DNA of 31,808 bases from assembly GCA_039809345.1 (NCBI GenBank), contig JBDHUW010000011.1:1-31808 (forward strand), written 5' to 3'. This stretch comes from JBDHUW01 sp039809345. GTDB taxonomy: Bacteria > Patescibacteriota > Gracilibacteria > Absconditabacterales > Absconditicoccaceae. Below, piece by piece: positions 1 through 10,461 of this stretch. Position 1 is the stretch's first letter; the number at the start of each line of letters is the position of its first letter. Both the position numbers and the translations under genes were made by a program. A model generated the notes under the pieces. That model was not told the DNA's origin. It did not search any database and was given only the letters and a program-made list of their open reading frames with translations.

Positions 1-62
1 GACAGAATATTTATAAACAGATGTTGAAATTACTGAGACATTTTACTTCTGAGGTATCCTAA
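1..62 (+). other. possible 3' end of an upstream gene
   Basis: An open frame enters from the window edge and ends at TAA 60-62. It includes ATG at 21 and would read QNIYKQMLKLLRHFTSEVS at its end. It is in the same frame as the Janus-like gene that follows. It may be the tail of a separate upstream gene, or the N-terminus of the Janus-like gene cut by a stop or a sequence error. The visible part is too short to identify. Confidence 0.3.
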
Positions 63-452
63 AGTACCCAAGACCCTTATAAATTTATCATTAGTGGGGT
101 ACTTCCTCGATCGGAACCAAAAGACAAAAAGCACCCATATGTATTACTCAAAGCAACCAAAGACACTTTTCATAAGGAAATTGAATCAAAAGTTAGAATA
201 GATGAGAAAAAAAATATCTCAAATTCTATGCTTTCCAATATCTTCGACATCATGGGAGTAGATACAATATGAGGTGGGTGGCTCTCGATAGATCACGAGA
301 ATAAAAAAATAAAAGCATATGCAATTTCAGGAAATTTCTGAACAGTGTCAAATGAACTGGTTGAATGGATGTTTGAAGATTATATTAAGATGTGATATAC
401 AGTAGATATTGATATGGATAATCAATGAAGCTTTTTTGAAAGTCAGGAGTAA
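63..452 (+). CDS. Janus/Ocnus (phosphohistidine phosphatase)-like protein
   Basis: With UGA as Gly the frame runs from just after the TAA at 60-62 to TAA 450-452. It resembles the 14-kDa phosphohistidine phosphatase (PHPT1/Janus, Ocnus family): an N-terminal strand KFIISGVLPRS, then DTFHKEI, where the His (codon 171-173) aligns with the catalytic His, then the GGGWLSID turn and the KKIKAYAISGNFG strand. Three glycines of this core are UGA. PHPT1 removes phosphate from protein histidines; whether this protein does so is inference. No ATG precedes the conserved core after the stop, so the start is a non-ATG codon, the stop is an error, or the gene is damaged. It lies about 100 bases before rmlC on the same strand. 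The match rests on motif order by eye. Confidence 0.5.
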
Positions 453-490
453 TCTAGTGCATGATATATATAATCTGTGTATGGATTATA

Positions 491-518
491 TTGACATAAA
501 TCTCAATATACTTACAAT
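491..518 (+). promoter_or_regulatory. sigma70-type promoter for rmlC
   Basis: TTGACA at 491-496 and TACAAT at 513-518 with a 16-base spacer, 33 bases before the rmlC ATG. This is the best consensus promoter seen on the plus strand here. It lies between the Janus-like stop and rmlC, so rmlC probably has its own promoter. Confidence 0.6.
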
Positions 519-551
519 AACTACATTTGCCGACTATAAATCCCCCTCACC

Positions 552-1124
552 ATGCCATTTACTTTTGAAAAAACTCATCTTGACGGCGTGCAAATTATCA
601 CACCCAAAAAACTTTGAGATGGTAGATGACGGTTTTCTGAGTTTTATAAATATTCAGACTTTGCAACCGCATGAATTAAAGATATTTTTCTTCAATGAAA
701 TCACAGTATGTCGAATGCTTGAGTAATTAGAGGATTACATTTACAAACTAAAAATCCTCAAGCGAAACTAATTAGAGTCATCAAATGAAATATACTAGAT
801 GTGCTCCTTGATGCAAGACCCCAATCCATTACTTTTGGAAAGCGAGGGGTATTTGAACTTGATGAAAAAACAAAGAAACAACTTTATATACCTGCTGGAT
901 ATGCACACTGATTTGTGGCATTAGAAAATGGTACTGAATTTGAGTACCTGTGTGACAAAGAATATGATCCAGGTAATGAACTCTCAATCAACTACAAAGA
1001 CCCTGCGCTTGGTATCAATTTAGAAGAAAGAGCAAAAGTGTACTGAATAGATAATTTTACTGTGTCTGAGAAAGACCAAAAAGGGATTACCTTTGAAGAG
1101 TATAAGAGATTGATGGCGGCTTAG
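552..1124 (+). CDS. rmlC: dTDP-4-dehydrorhamnose 3,5-epimerase
   Basis: A 190-residue cupin enzyme that epimerises dTDP-4-keto-6-deoxyglucose at C3 and C5 in dTDP-rhamnose synthesis, a cytosolic step of surface polysaccharide formation. The sequence shows the family landmarks in order: GDGRGRFSEFY near the N-terminus, VIRGLHLQ around the catalytic-His region, YIPAGYAHGFVALE, and the TEFEYLCDKEYDPGNE strand. Many of these glycines, including those of GDGRG and AHG, are UGA, so the frame is intact only under code 25. The length is normal for the family (about 180-190). The ATG at 552 starts just before the first conserved strand; no Shine-Dalgarno sequence is present. The gene ends at TAG 1122-1124, 19 bases from the end of the opposing asparagine synthetase fusion. 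No other rhamnose gene lies in the window. Confidence 0.92.
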
Positions 1125-1143
1125 ATTATTCCAATCCTAATTC

Positions 1144-4100
1144 CTAATTAAACCACGGCAACTCACTGTATCACTTCTTCTCAGTAAAAATATAGAGAGT
1201 TGGCATATATGGAAGGACTTGCTGAACATTGTTCCCACTGTATGTCACGAATATATGACCAGCAAAATGGGTTTGCAGGAGGGGTTTTTCCAAGACCCTT
1301 AGCAAATAATACTGTTGTGCACCGAAGATTGGGTCGCTTCAATTGTAATGCTTGTTGGCGGTAGATTCTATATATCTCCTAATAGATACTTCCTCCCACC
1401 AATTATTTGATAAATCCTTACGAGCATTTTTGATCTCTTGTACTCTATCAAATCATTGGAGTTTATAGACAGTCGAAAGATGGACATATGGGACCTGTCT
1501 TTTATCCAACTCAGGGATCAATGAATTGTGGTAATTGTTGATATCTTCTAGTAGATATCAGTTGTTCAATCAATGCTCGTCTGCCAATAGTACAGTCAGA
1601 CTAAATCCTGGAGCATAGACCTCTTTGATGGATTCTTGGAGCTTTGATATATACTCTAGGGTTGAGATATCGTGTTCATTTATGGTATTTTTCTGTGAGC
1701 ATCACCAAAACATGAAGAGTGGTATTTTATCATTTGCTTTTACTGCCTTTTGTACAATTTCATACATTCTCTCTTCTAGAAATGGATGACATTTTTTGAA
1801 CTTATTTGAGCTAAAAGCATCAATGATAGACTGTATATAATTCTTTTGAAAAAAACCTCCTTTGAATCAGTCCATCATTTCTGGATACACAGTTTTTCGC
1901 AGTTTGTAGGCGTTTTGAGCATTATACTCATTGGGAGTGACATCATCCTTCCAGTATGATAGATACTGTGTAAAGACTTTTTGAGGATTATTCATATCTT
2001 GAAATAGCTCCTTAAATACCTGTGATGCCATCTCGGGATCTTTTCTGATCTCTCTTATAGCTTCCTGGATAGAAACCAAGAATCATCTTGTAGAAGTGCT
2101 ATATTCATCTCACAATTGTGTAGTGGTAGTCATTCAGGTGAAACAAAACTTGTTATATTCATTTTGAAAAGAGTGTATAATTTTTCAACCCACTCTTTCT
2201 ATCTCCACAGCATCTTCATAGAGCAATATCGCAATATCTATTTCGCGGTTTACGAGAGCCTGCAATATGTCATTTTTTTCATATGGAACCACACTCCCCT
2301 CTGGTACGACAGAGCAAGCGAATGTATGAGCCGTGGTAAATTTCTTGTATGAACCAATCGCATAGTTTTTGAAATCTTCAGTAACATTGATGGAAATGTT
2401 TGGATTGATACATACTGCTACCAATGGATTTCCAGCAACAAGTTCTCATATTATTTTTGCACCTACTCATTGTAATGGTTGTCACATAGAGAATAGGGGG
2501 TCAGAAAGACCTATTTGGGCAGTATTGTTTACCAAAGAAAAGTAAGTTTCATAATCCCCTTTCGTAGAAATGAAGTCTACCTCCAATCCGTGCTGTTTGT
2601 ACAATCATTTATACAAAGCATAGTAAACTGGGAAGTACAATGGAATGTAATCAAACTCTGCAATCAACAATTTATTGATTCAATGTGGCTCCAAAGTATG
2701 CAGTACATCTTTGACGATGACTCTCTTGTTTCAATTGTATAGTTTGTTGAACTGATAGGAATTATACTGTAGGAGATGATGTGCTTCGTAGTTGTTGTCT
2801 ATTCCATATTCTTTTTTGACATCTTCTGATAATTGAGGTAGAAAATTACCTTTTGCATTGATGAAATTAGCAATTTCCCCATCCGACTTTTTATAATTAT
2901 TCCCTACACCCATCCCCGCTCCGTTTGCAAATGGCATCTTGTATCTAAATGCAATATAGTCAGGAAGAAACTGCAGAGCAACCTTACGCAAAATATACTT
3001 TACAGTGATGTTGTGATTTTGTTTTTTGATCTTGAGGTTATTTGATATTCTCAGAGCAACTTGTATGACCTTCTGGTCTAGTATTGGGCATCTAGGCTCT
3101 ACAGTGTACCTCATAGCTAAACGATCTACTCTTTTCAGATGTCCTCCTCCCAAGTTCGTAGTCAATCTGACTACCCCATCTGTGATTGCTTGGTCAGACA
3201 GATATGAAAACTCATTGTATCCGCAAAACAACTCATCTGCTCATTCTCACAGGAGAACTATTTTGAGTCATAGTTGTTGTGCTACTTTACTACAAAAGTT
3301 ATTGGCAAATGCATGACGAATGATCAACGGTTCATATGTTTCCGTGTAGTAAATTATTTCATCGACACCTTCTCGATACTCCTCATCTGGATGCACTATA
3401 TGGTACTTATATTTTCTATCCTTGCACAGCCTAATAGCATATTCATAATCCGAAGACCCTTCTTTTCACAAAATAATTCCAGTGACATCAGGGTGGAATC
3501 TGGTAGCAATCTCCATTACTAAACTACTATCTACTCATCCACTTAGAAAAACTCCAATTGGCAAGTCGGTATCTACTCTTTTTTTGACTGCCTGTACAAG
3601 TGCATCTGTCAGTTCATTTATGGCTTGTTTCTCATCAGTGATATCTCATATTGCAATACCACTATCTATTCTCGTATATTGCACAAAATCACCATCAAAA
3701 AAGTAATGCCCCTGCGGAAATTCTCTAATCTCTGCAATATCCTCGAAGTGCGCAAGCTGTTTCATTTCAGAAGCAAAATGCAACGTTCCATCTGTATGAT
3801 ATGCATAATACAATGGTTTCACACCAAGTTGATCTCTACAAACATATATGTGCTTGTGTTCTACATCATATGTAATACTCGCAAACATTTCACTATCTAT
3901 CTGATTCACCGCATCCACTCCATACTCTTCATATAGATGAACCCATAGTTCAGTGTCACAATCGGTAGAAAAGATGTGTCATTTTTGCTCAAGATCTTGT
4001 CTCAATGCCTTGTAGTTGAAAATCTCTCCGTTTTGACACGCCCAAATAGTCTTGCTCTCATTCGAAATAGGCTGAAATCAATTCTCTCTTCACTGAATAG

Positions 4101-4248
4101 GAAGACGGTTTGCACCTATGATACTACCATCGGAAAATGACTGTAATTCAAAATTACTGCTTCCACGATGTACTATCTTTTCAAGGGACTCCTCTGCCCT
4201 TTTTTTATTATCTTTAGCGGTTGAGAATAAACCTACTATTCAACACAT
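1144..4248 (-). CDS. asparagine synthetase fused to substrate-binding and C-terminal domains
   Basis: I checked one uninterrupted code-25 frame of 1034 codons from ATG 4246-4248 to TAG 1144-1146. Residues 1-505 are a full class-II glutamine amidotransferase plus asparagine synthetase: Cys2 in MCGIVGLF, RDQLGVKPLYY, the PP-loop SGGVDSS (236-242, Gly238 by UGA) and GEGADELFCGY, so both active sites look intact. Residues about 525-800 resemble NMT1/THI5/SsuA-like periplasmic binding proteins (GLYKQHGLEVDFISTKGD, then NTAQIGLSDPLFSM). Residues about 820-1034 carry IPLFMFWGCSQKN and YAPGFSLTVLLADEHG, distantly like DIT1/PvcA isocyanide synthases; this third call is tentative. No signal peptide is present, so the binding domain would be cytosolic. 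Typical AsnB proteins are 500-640 residues. The product is unknown; an amide or nitrogen-transfer step on a small ligand is inference. Confidence 0.85.
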
Positions 4249-4300
4249 ATATAACTTTATGAGCTATAAAAAAGTATTCTCCTATGCATCATAGTCAACT

Positions 4301-4795
4301 CTACTCTGTCGGTGCATCCACTCATGCCCACAAATTCATCGTACCAAGGTGCGACAACCCAGCCGCCTTCAACTGCAAGAAAATCTGCGTTTTATACGCT
4401 ACATACAAATTGTGTACTCACAATATATGTCCTGCTCTTGTATCTGTCATACTCCCCCACATTGTCTTTTGCTCTGCCAACTTCTCATCAGAGGTGGCTT
4501 CTAGAATAGCAATTACTTCTGCTATGTCTTTATCAATTGTCGCAGCAAACGTATCTACATCAAAGTTCTCATATCTATCATTGAATGTCTCAAATCCCGA
4601 TGCGTCATCATTGAGCATATCTTTTGCAGATGCAGAACCCACTATCGCAATATACGCCAACCATTGCGCAGTTGATCTTTGCTTTTCAGAAAATCTAAAT
4701 CCTAAAACCTCAGGAGTATTCGCCTTTGATGCAAGATGCTTGAGGATGCGCACCTCGTTATTCATTTTTTCAATAAGCATTTGTATCGATATCAT
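4301..4795 (-). CDS. DinB-like four-helix protein
   Basis: A 164-residue protein, predicted helical, ending with GHILGVHNLYVAYKTQIFLQLKAAG and a short GTMNLWAG tail. This ending resembles the last helix of DinB/YfiT-like metal-binding bundles, where a His near the start of that helix is a metal ligand. DinB-superfamily members are often thiol transferases or hydrolases, but the substrate cannot be told here. UGA encodes two glycines near the C-terminus, so a standard-code reading stops early at 4418. The gene lies 52 bases upstream of the asparagine synthetase fusion on the same strand and may be co-transcribed with it. The ATG at 4795 is the first in frame; no Shine-Dalgarno is visible. Confidence 0.55.
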
Positions 4796-4918
4796 GGTAG
4801 GAGTAAGTATGAGGTAAAGTGATTATGAGGTATTTATAGAGATTAGTGTGAGGATTGCTATTTATAATAACTATTTACTATATTTCTAGGGACAATGCAC
4901 GTATTGCACTACTATGAT

Positions 4919-5266
4919 CTATAATACTTTCCTCGTATCATTCCAGCCGAGAAGGTGCTGATGGAACCATCAAGGAGTTATGGTCATATGTGACGCATGA
5001 GCTACCAATTTCCCCTTAGAAAACATAAGGATCTGAGGCGATTCATGACGCACTCAAACTATATCAGCGATTTTATATTTCAAATCTCATGTCTGATGCA
5101 CATCCACTACATACATTTCTTGTAGATTCAGCTCTTGAATAATCTGATTCACATTACTACATGCTTTATTGCTAATATTGCACGTAGTTGAGTGTTTATA
5201 TACGAAAAAATCTGATTTTGATGCGATAAGTTCTTGAAATTGAATAAGCGACGTAAGAGCTTTCAT
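4919..5266 (-). CDS. YtxJ-type monothiol bacilliredoxin (DUF2847)
   Basis: A 115-residue thioredoxin-fold protein. It matches the YtxJ/DUF2847 family closely: KHSTTCNIS at 24-32 with the nucleophilic Cys29 (the family usually has TCPIS), then YVVDVHQ, then VGVRHESPQILMFSKGKLV and ASHMTIT. The VRHESPQ block is the hallmark that distinguishes it from ordinary thioredoxins. YtxJ proteins act on bacillithiol-linked disulfides in Firmicutes and occur more widely; nothing else for bacillithiol lies in this window, so the partner thiol is unknown. A second Cys (Cys36) follows seven residues later. Three glycines are UGA. It is flanked by the DinB-like gene (another thiol-enzyme-like fold) and the AbiE pair, all on the same strand. 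Confidence 0.82.
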
Positions 5267-5328
5267 GCTATTTATAGTATGAATTTTACGATTGATTACT
5301 ATGAATTATAGTACAGATGTCATCTTCG

Positions 5329-6111
5329 TTACATAAATCTGCTCTCTTCAATAATACGAGGGAATAAAACGACTGATTGATTATTACTATCAAAAAGGAA
5401 GGGTTGGACATCACGTTGGAGAGCTTCAAAATCGAGTCACTGTGACTTGTAGAGAAGATATTTTTTCACTTGTGATGGCGTATGTATTCATATCTTTTGT
5501 TCAAGATATCAATAATCTGGGATTTGCGTCATTCATAACAAAAATACAATATCAAAAAAGTCTCTTCCCTTAATCCTCTTTCTTCCAAACACCGTATGGA
5601 TTTTTTGTGCAAGCAATAAAGATGGCGATATCGTCAAAATATCGGTCTGTATATCAAATTTATTGAGATAATACGTAGTAGGAGTATAGAGATATCATTG
5701 AGCAGTAGTATCGATTTGAATCAATATTGTCTGATTTTTCATTGATGCTAACTGATTATTATAGAGTAGCTCAGGGATGGTGATGTTGCAATGAAATGCT
5801 CATTTTTCAATAGTTCTCATACGGACTGTTAATCCTTGCAATTCTAAATCCCTCTGAATATGCTGTGCAAGGAGATCAAATTCTTCAAACGTCATCGTCC
5901 CATCATTATCAAAATCGATATCTTCAGAGAATCTTGCATTGCCATAGACTATTCTCAGAGCAGTTCATCATATAAACCTGAGTTTATGTCATCGCTTGGA
6001 AGCGAAGATACTCTTTAGTATCTTGTATTGGAGATACTCTCTCAATATGTGTTCTGCATTGTGTTGTAATCCAGTAGAATAATAAGCTAAGATTTGTTGT
6101 AGATCTAGCAT
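5329..6111 (-). CDS. abiEii: AbiEii/AbiGii-family nucleotidyltransferase toxin
   Basis: A 260-residue protein of the AbiEii family, the toxin of type IV toxin-antitoxin systems, which act by nucleotide transfer and can give phage abortive infection. The nucleotidyltransferase signature is plain: FIGGTALRIVYGNARFSEDIDFD, with GGT at 48-50 and the metal-binding SEDIDF at 62-67. Both glycines of the GG motif are consecutive UGA codons, so the toxin would be inactive if translated by a standard-code host. The later part carries KIHTVFGRKRIKGRDFFDI, the usual conserved Lys/Arg/Asp block. The ATG at 6111 overlaps the last 7 bases of abiEi, typical translational coupling. The stop is TAA 5329-5331. 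Function by family; activity not shown. Confidence 0.88.
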
Positions 6112-6728
6112 GATTGTGATGTAATATAGTCTAAAAAGAGCTGTATCTTCTGTTGAGTTGTTTTGGGATAGTGCTGAGCGTATTGCAACACTCTTTCATT
6201 TGATCCAATATCAGATCGGACTATAGTATTAATCCTCATCTCTTCAAAATCTTCCCTTCATGATATCTCCGTATGCAGATAGATATAATCACAAATAGCT
6301 TTCTCTACTGTGGCTATACGGATGGTATTATATGCTCCTATCGTTTGTAGCCCATATCCAAACATAAGACGTGGAGAAAGTGAACGATAAGAGAATGTAC
6401 CTGCTACAGTATCAAAAGTCTGTGTCTTTTTACTTGTACATGCGGTCACCATAAATACCCCTTCTGGGATGAGATTATAATAACTAAGCGCTCGTTCAAG
6501 ACTGATATATGATGGTTCATAGATCATGTTTGAGATAACTGCTTTGCATCCATCCTTCTGTAATGTCTGTGGCAATATCCATCGTCATCTAATAAGGTTG
6601 TGAATCCATCACTTTTCTGCTCGGATATGAAGTTGTTGCAACGCAAAATTCCTCTCCCGTAGTCTTATCTGACGTACTGAGATAGGATATTGTGTTCCAA
6701 ATTGTTGTTCAAATTGTCTGATATTCAT
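6105..6728 (-). CDS. abiEi: AbiEi-type antitoxin/transcriptional regulator
   Basis: A 207-residue protein in the AbiEi antitoxin position and with its layout: an N-terminal helix-turn-helix-like segment (RQIRLRERNFALQQLHIRAE, then a wing with RGRWILP), then a C-terminal domain with ISLERALSYYNLIPE and VFMVTACTSKKTQTF, both typical of AbiEi proteins. Such antitoxins bind inverted repeats in their own promoter and repress the operon; they counter the toxin without direct contact. Three glycines are UGA. The stop TAG 6105-6107 lies inside the toxin start region, so the two genes are coupled. The ATG at 6728 is followed upstream by an AT-rich spacer of about 220 bases that also holds the first copy of a repeated small ORF on the other strand. 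Confidence 0.85.
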
Positions 6729-6841
6729 AGATTATTCTATTTCTTATAAACAAATAAATATATGAATATAAGAAATATAACGATATTTTATATAAATGCA
6801 AGAAAAAGAAGAGATTCTGATGTTATGGTACAAAAAAACAC

Positions 6842-6870
6842 TTTTCTAAATACAAAAAAGATTCCCGTAA
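6842..6870 (+). terminator. A/T-flanked hairpin before repeat copy 1
   Basis: AGATTCC and GGAATCT pair across a 5-6 base loop, with an A-run before and TTTT after, so it looks like a bidirectional intrinsic terminator. No gene clearly ends into it on either strand: abiEi starts leftward at 6728 and the copper operon ends at 7098. It may belong to the small-ORF repeat, which has a similar hairpin in copy 2. Confidence 0.45.
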
Positions 6871-6885
6871 AGGAATCTCTTTTGG

Positions 6886-7080
6886 AGCTCCATCACCGGA
6901 GCTCTTCGAACACTATTATAAAGTTGTTAGTTCTATACCCATAAGAGAGATGAGGAAGATTTTTGCCTTCTTTATTGACACTAGTCCAACTCACGCTGAC
7001 ATCCTCAGCGACCTAACCGAAGAACAGCTTCTCCTCTACTGACTTTCTCGCAAAGATGATGATAGTTTCTGTATAGCTTA
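6886..7080 (+). repeat. 195-bp direct repeat, copy 1
   Basis: Aligns without gaps to 12665-12859, same orientation, with about 19 mismatches counted by eye. It starts with a small GC-rich hairpin (AGCTCC paired with GGAGCT) and contains a small ORF. The two copies bracket the copper operon. Confidence 0.9.
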
Positions 7081-7093
7081 TATATACTATTAG
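6950..7093 (+). CDS. small repeated ORF, copy 1
   Basis: A 47-residue ORF, beginning MRKIFAFFIDTSPTHADIL and containing LTEEQLLLYGLSRKDDD with one Gly by UGA; it ends at TAG 7091-7093. Compared with the copy at 12729, about half of the codon changes are silent and the rest mostly conservative, which suggests protein selection. The open frame extends upstream of the ATG (APSPELFEHYYKVVSSIPIRE), and those codons also differ in a coding-like way, so the true start may be earlier and non-ATG, or this may be the preserved tail of a longer gene. I do not recognise the family. It lies between divergent abiEi and the end of copA. Confidence 0.45.
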
Positions 7094-7097
7094 AATT

Positions 7098-10000
7098 TTA
7101 TTTCTTTCGCTCGCTTAATGGTACAAAATGCATCATATCTAGAGAAGTATATGTCTTTTTTGCTATATCAGCGATAATGATATTATTTCAAAAGAAATTA
7201 TCGATAGTATCATATTGTATAGTAAAGAGTTTTTCACTCATCATCATCTGAGCTTCATTATATCCTATATATGTTGCTACATATTTTTTGTCATTCAATA
7301 TATATGTCGGCATATTATAATTAATGATACTAGCTAGTTTTTGTGGAATAGTAGTAGTATCATATAAATAGAATATCTTTAAATCATCTAATGGGGAGCG
7401 AGTAATCCATAAAGATGTCTTTGGATCTAATACTTCAAATCATGGCATATTCACTATATGTACTTCATCTAAAAAGGTATTTGTAGGTGCTAAAATACCA
7501 ATTATCTTGATACGAGGTAGTCAGAAGAATCCATCAAGACTATCACCTACTTTAGTAATTAGTCTTTCACGCAACATCATTTGTGCTTCTGTATATCATA
7601 TTATCATCTCATATTCACCGCCATTAAATGATGATATTCATGCAATAGTTTGAACTCATGTAGGTATACTATCACTACCAATAAATATCTTTGGCACTCA
7701 TCATGGTGTGAAGCCAATTTTGTTACGATTTTCTATTAAGTAACTATTAATAGTAGTTTTGGTTGCTGGTGCAATTGAAGTACGTGATAGTAATTGTAGC
7801 TGCGTACCTCAAATATGAGTACTATTCCAAAAGAAACCAGCAAAAAATACTATCATTAAGATTGGTGCAATACTAGATAGCCAGTTTTTTTTCTTGGGAT
7901 TAAATAGATGAAGTAATAATGAATTAAGTACTACTGATACTGAACTCATTGCCATTGCTAATCAAGCAAATTCAGGTTTGAGAACCATCCCCCATCATGC
8001 TAGTGCTCATGCTGCAATAGGAATTCAAAGTACATTATAAAAAAGTGCAAAAAACATATTTTGTTTAATTTTTGCCATTGTAGCTTTACTTAATTTTATA
8101 GCTGCAACTACATCATTAATATCATTTTTCATAATTATAACTCATCATGATTCCATTGCGACATCTGCTCATGATCACATTGCAATTCAAACATTTGCTT
8201 GCATCAACGCAGGAGAATCATTTATACCATCTCACACCATTGCTACTATATGTCATTGGGATTGTAATTGCTGAATAACTGCAGTTTTTTGTTCAGGCAA
8301 CACCTGAGCAAACACATTTGATATTCCTACCTGCTTTGCAATTGCATGAGCAGTCTTTTCATTGTCTCATGTAAGCATATATACAGCTATTCACATACGT
8401 TGTAATTGTGCAATAGCATCTGCAGAAGTTTCTTTAACTTTATCTGCCACTGCTATAATACCAATCATAGATGTTTTAGATGCAACTAATAACACAGTAT
8501 TTCACGCTTGTTCTAGTTGATCTATATCATTTTCATTCACCAATGGTATTGCATGGTCTGTAAGTAGTTTTTTTGTTCATACAACGTATAAAACATTATC
8601 TATCATACCTTGTACTCACTTACCAGGCACCGCAATAAAATCTTTTACTGTACGTGGTAGTGATATACTATGATGTACTGCATAAGTAACTATTGATGAT
8701 GCAAGTGGATGTTCAGATGTAACCTCCAATCCATATGCAATACGCATAACCTCAGTAGCATCTGTGCCATTACATGGAATTATTGTAGTCACCTGCGGTT
8801 TTCATTCGGTTATGGTACCAGTTTTATCAAAGACAATGGCATTTACCTTACAAAGCAATTCTAGTGGCTCACCACCTTTTATCAATACTCATCTTTGTGC
8901 TCATTTTCCTGTTCCAACCATCAATGCGGCAGGAGTAGCTAGCCCTAATGCACATGGACATGCAATAACAATCACAGCAGCAAAATATAATAATGCCTGT
9001 TCAAATGATGCTCAAACAATAAAATACCATACGAGAAACACTATAAGTGCAATAACAATTACAGTAGGGACAAAAACACTTGAAATAGTATCAGCGAATC
9101 ACTGAATAGGTGCTTTAGATCATTGTGCTTCTTGAATCAGTGCAATAATATGTGCTAATGCAGTTTCTTGTCAGATATTTGTTGTTTGTATTTCAATACT
9201 TCATACTGTATTCATTGTTCATCCATATACTTTTGCTCCTACATTTTTTTCCACAGAGATACTCTCACCTGTTAGCATAGATTCATCTATGCTAGATGTT
9301 CAAGCAATCACTACCCCATCGACAGGTACCTTTTCTCAAGGTCTTACTACTACAATATCTCATGACTGTACTTGATCTATTGCTACATCTACTAATATAT
9401 CTCATTTTTTAACTTTAGCAATCTTTGGGGTCAATCACATGAGTGTTTGAATTGCTTTTGATGTTGATCACTTTGCTTTTGCTTCTAGAAGTTTTCACAA
9501 TGTAACAAATACTATAAGCAGTGCGGCAACTTCAAAGTACATATTAGGTATTTTTTCTCCATCAAGTCACAAAAACGACCCTGTTTGATAGATAAATACT
9601 ATATAGTTATAAATACTATATATAAATGCTACCAGTGTCCCAATCGAAATCAAGCTATACATATTAAATGATTTCATTTTTAGTGCTGACCATGCTCACT
9701 TATAGAAATCAGACCCTAATATGAATTGTATTGGCAAGGTAAGTACTAATGATATAATTGCCATCCATGGCATAATAATCTTCCCTCGTGGTAGTATACC
9801 AGGGAAAAGATCATATATCATAAAAAATAATAATGGCATACTTAAAACTCCTCATATCATAAATCTGGAAAACCAATACGTAATCTCTTTTTTTCTTTTT
9901 GCTCATTCATCTATATTTGTTGTATCAGTATGTATTGTCGCTTTATATCATGCATCCTCTACTGCTTTTACCAAGTGAGATGATTCAATAGTAGTATCAA

Positions 10001-10433
10001 TTTTAATATATGCTTGTGATGCAGCAAAATTTACGTTTGCTTGCTTCACTCCTGGCACCTTTACTAATGACTTTTCAATCAAAGATGCACAACTTGTACA
10101 ATGCATTCAGGCGATATCTAATGATATCATATTTTTTTTATTGTCAGATGAATGAGAAACTGGCTTTGAAAAAGATATTCATGAACCTTGAAGATCATTA
10201 TTTCATGAGGTTTTATCATTATCTATAAATGTCTTATATCATGTATTTTCTTGAATAATATGATGTATCTCATCTTGTGTAATAATAGATTCATCATGAC
10301 TAATATGTACTTTTTTTGTATCCAATAAGACATTCACTGATTGTATTCATGATATATTCTTTGTAGAAGCAAGTATGAGTTTCTCGCATGAAGGACAATG
10401 AATCTCTGGGACTGACAAAACTATTGTTTTCAT
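7098..10433 (-). CDS. copA: copper-exporting P1B ATPase with unusual C-terminal extension
   Basis: An 1111-residue membrane ATPase that pumps Cu(I) out of the cytosol. Two N-terminal HMA domains carry HCPSC (Cys13, Cys16) and MHCTSC (110-115). The core has the CPC motif of transmembrane helix 6 (492-494), the phosphorylation site DKTGT at Asp536, TGES, SEHPLA (the HP motif), MLTGDN and GDGIND, all intact; dozens of glycines are UGA. Usual CopA proteins are 750-850 residues and end after the last helices; here about 235 more residues follow (from about 877), probably outside the membrane, with a repeated motif GYTEAQMM (946) and GYNEAQMM (1057). It is the last gene of the csoR operon, 28 bases after the SafE fusion. 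TACAAT lies four bases before its ATG, so an internal leaderless promoter is possible. Confidence 0.95.
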
Positions 10434-10437
10434 TAGT

Positions 10438-10443
10438 ATTGTA
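10438..10443 (-). promoter_or_regulatory. possible -10 box abutting copA start
   Basis: The minus strand reads TACAAT, four bases before the copA ATG (10433). The same 4-base spacing occurs at csoR, the M23 gene and the CYTH gene. A start site 6-7 bases downstream would give an mRNA beginning at the ATG. No convincing -35 was sought out to support it. Confidence 0.35.
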
Positions 10444-10461
10444 TATTACATAGTAAAAAAT

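Noticed and set aside
1867..3231. Separate short minus-strand ORFs at 1867-2079, 2185-2424 and 2731-3231
   Set aside because: They are pieces of the single AsnB fusion, split only by reading UGA as stop. All share one frame and no TAA/TAG separates them.
4284..4817. 177-residue plus-strand ORF
   Set aside because: Antisense shadow of the DinB-like gene; composition and lack of motifs argue against coding.
6886..6920. tRNA-like TTCGAAC next to a GC hairpin in the repeats
   Set aside because: The T-loop-like heptamer has no matching T-stem, and no cloverleaf can be drawn.
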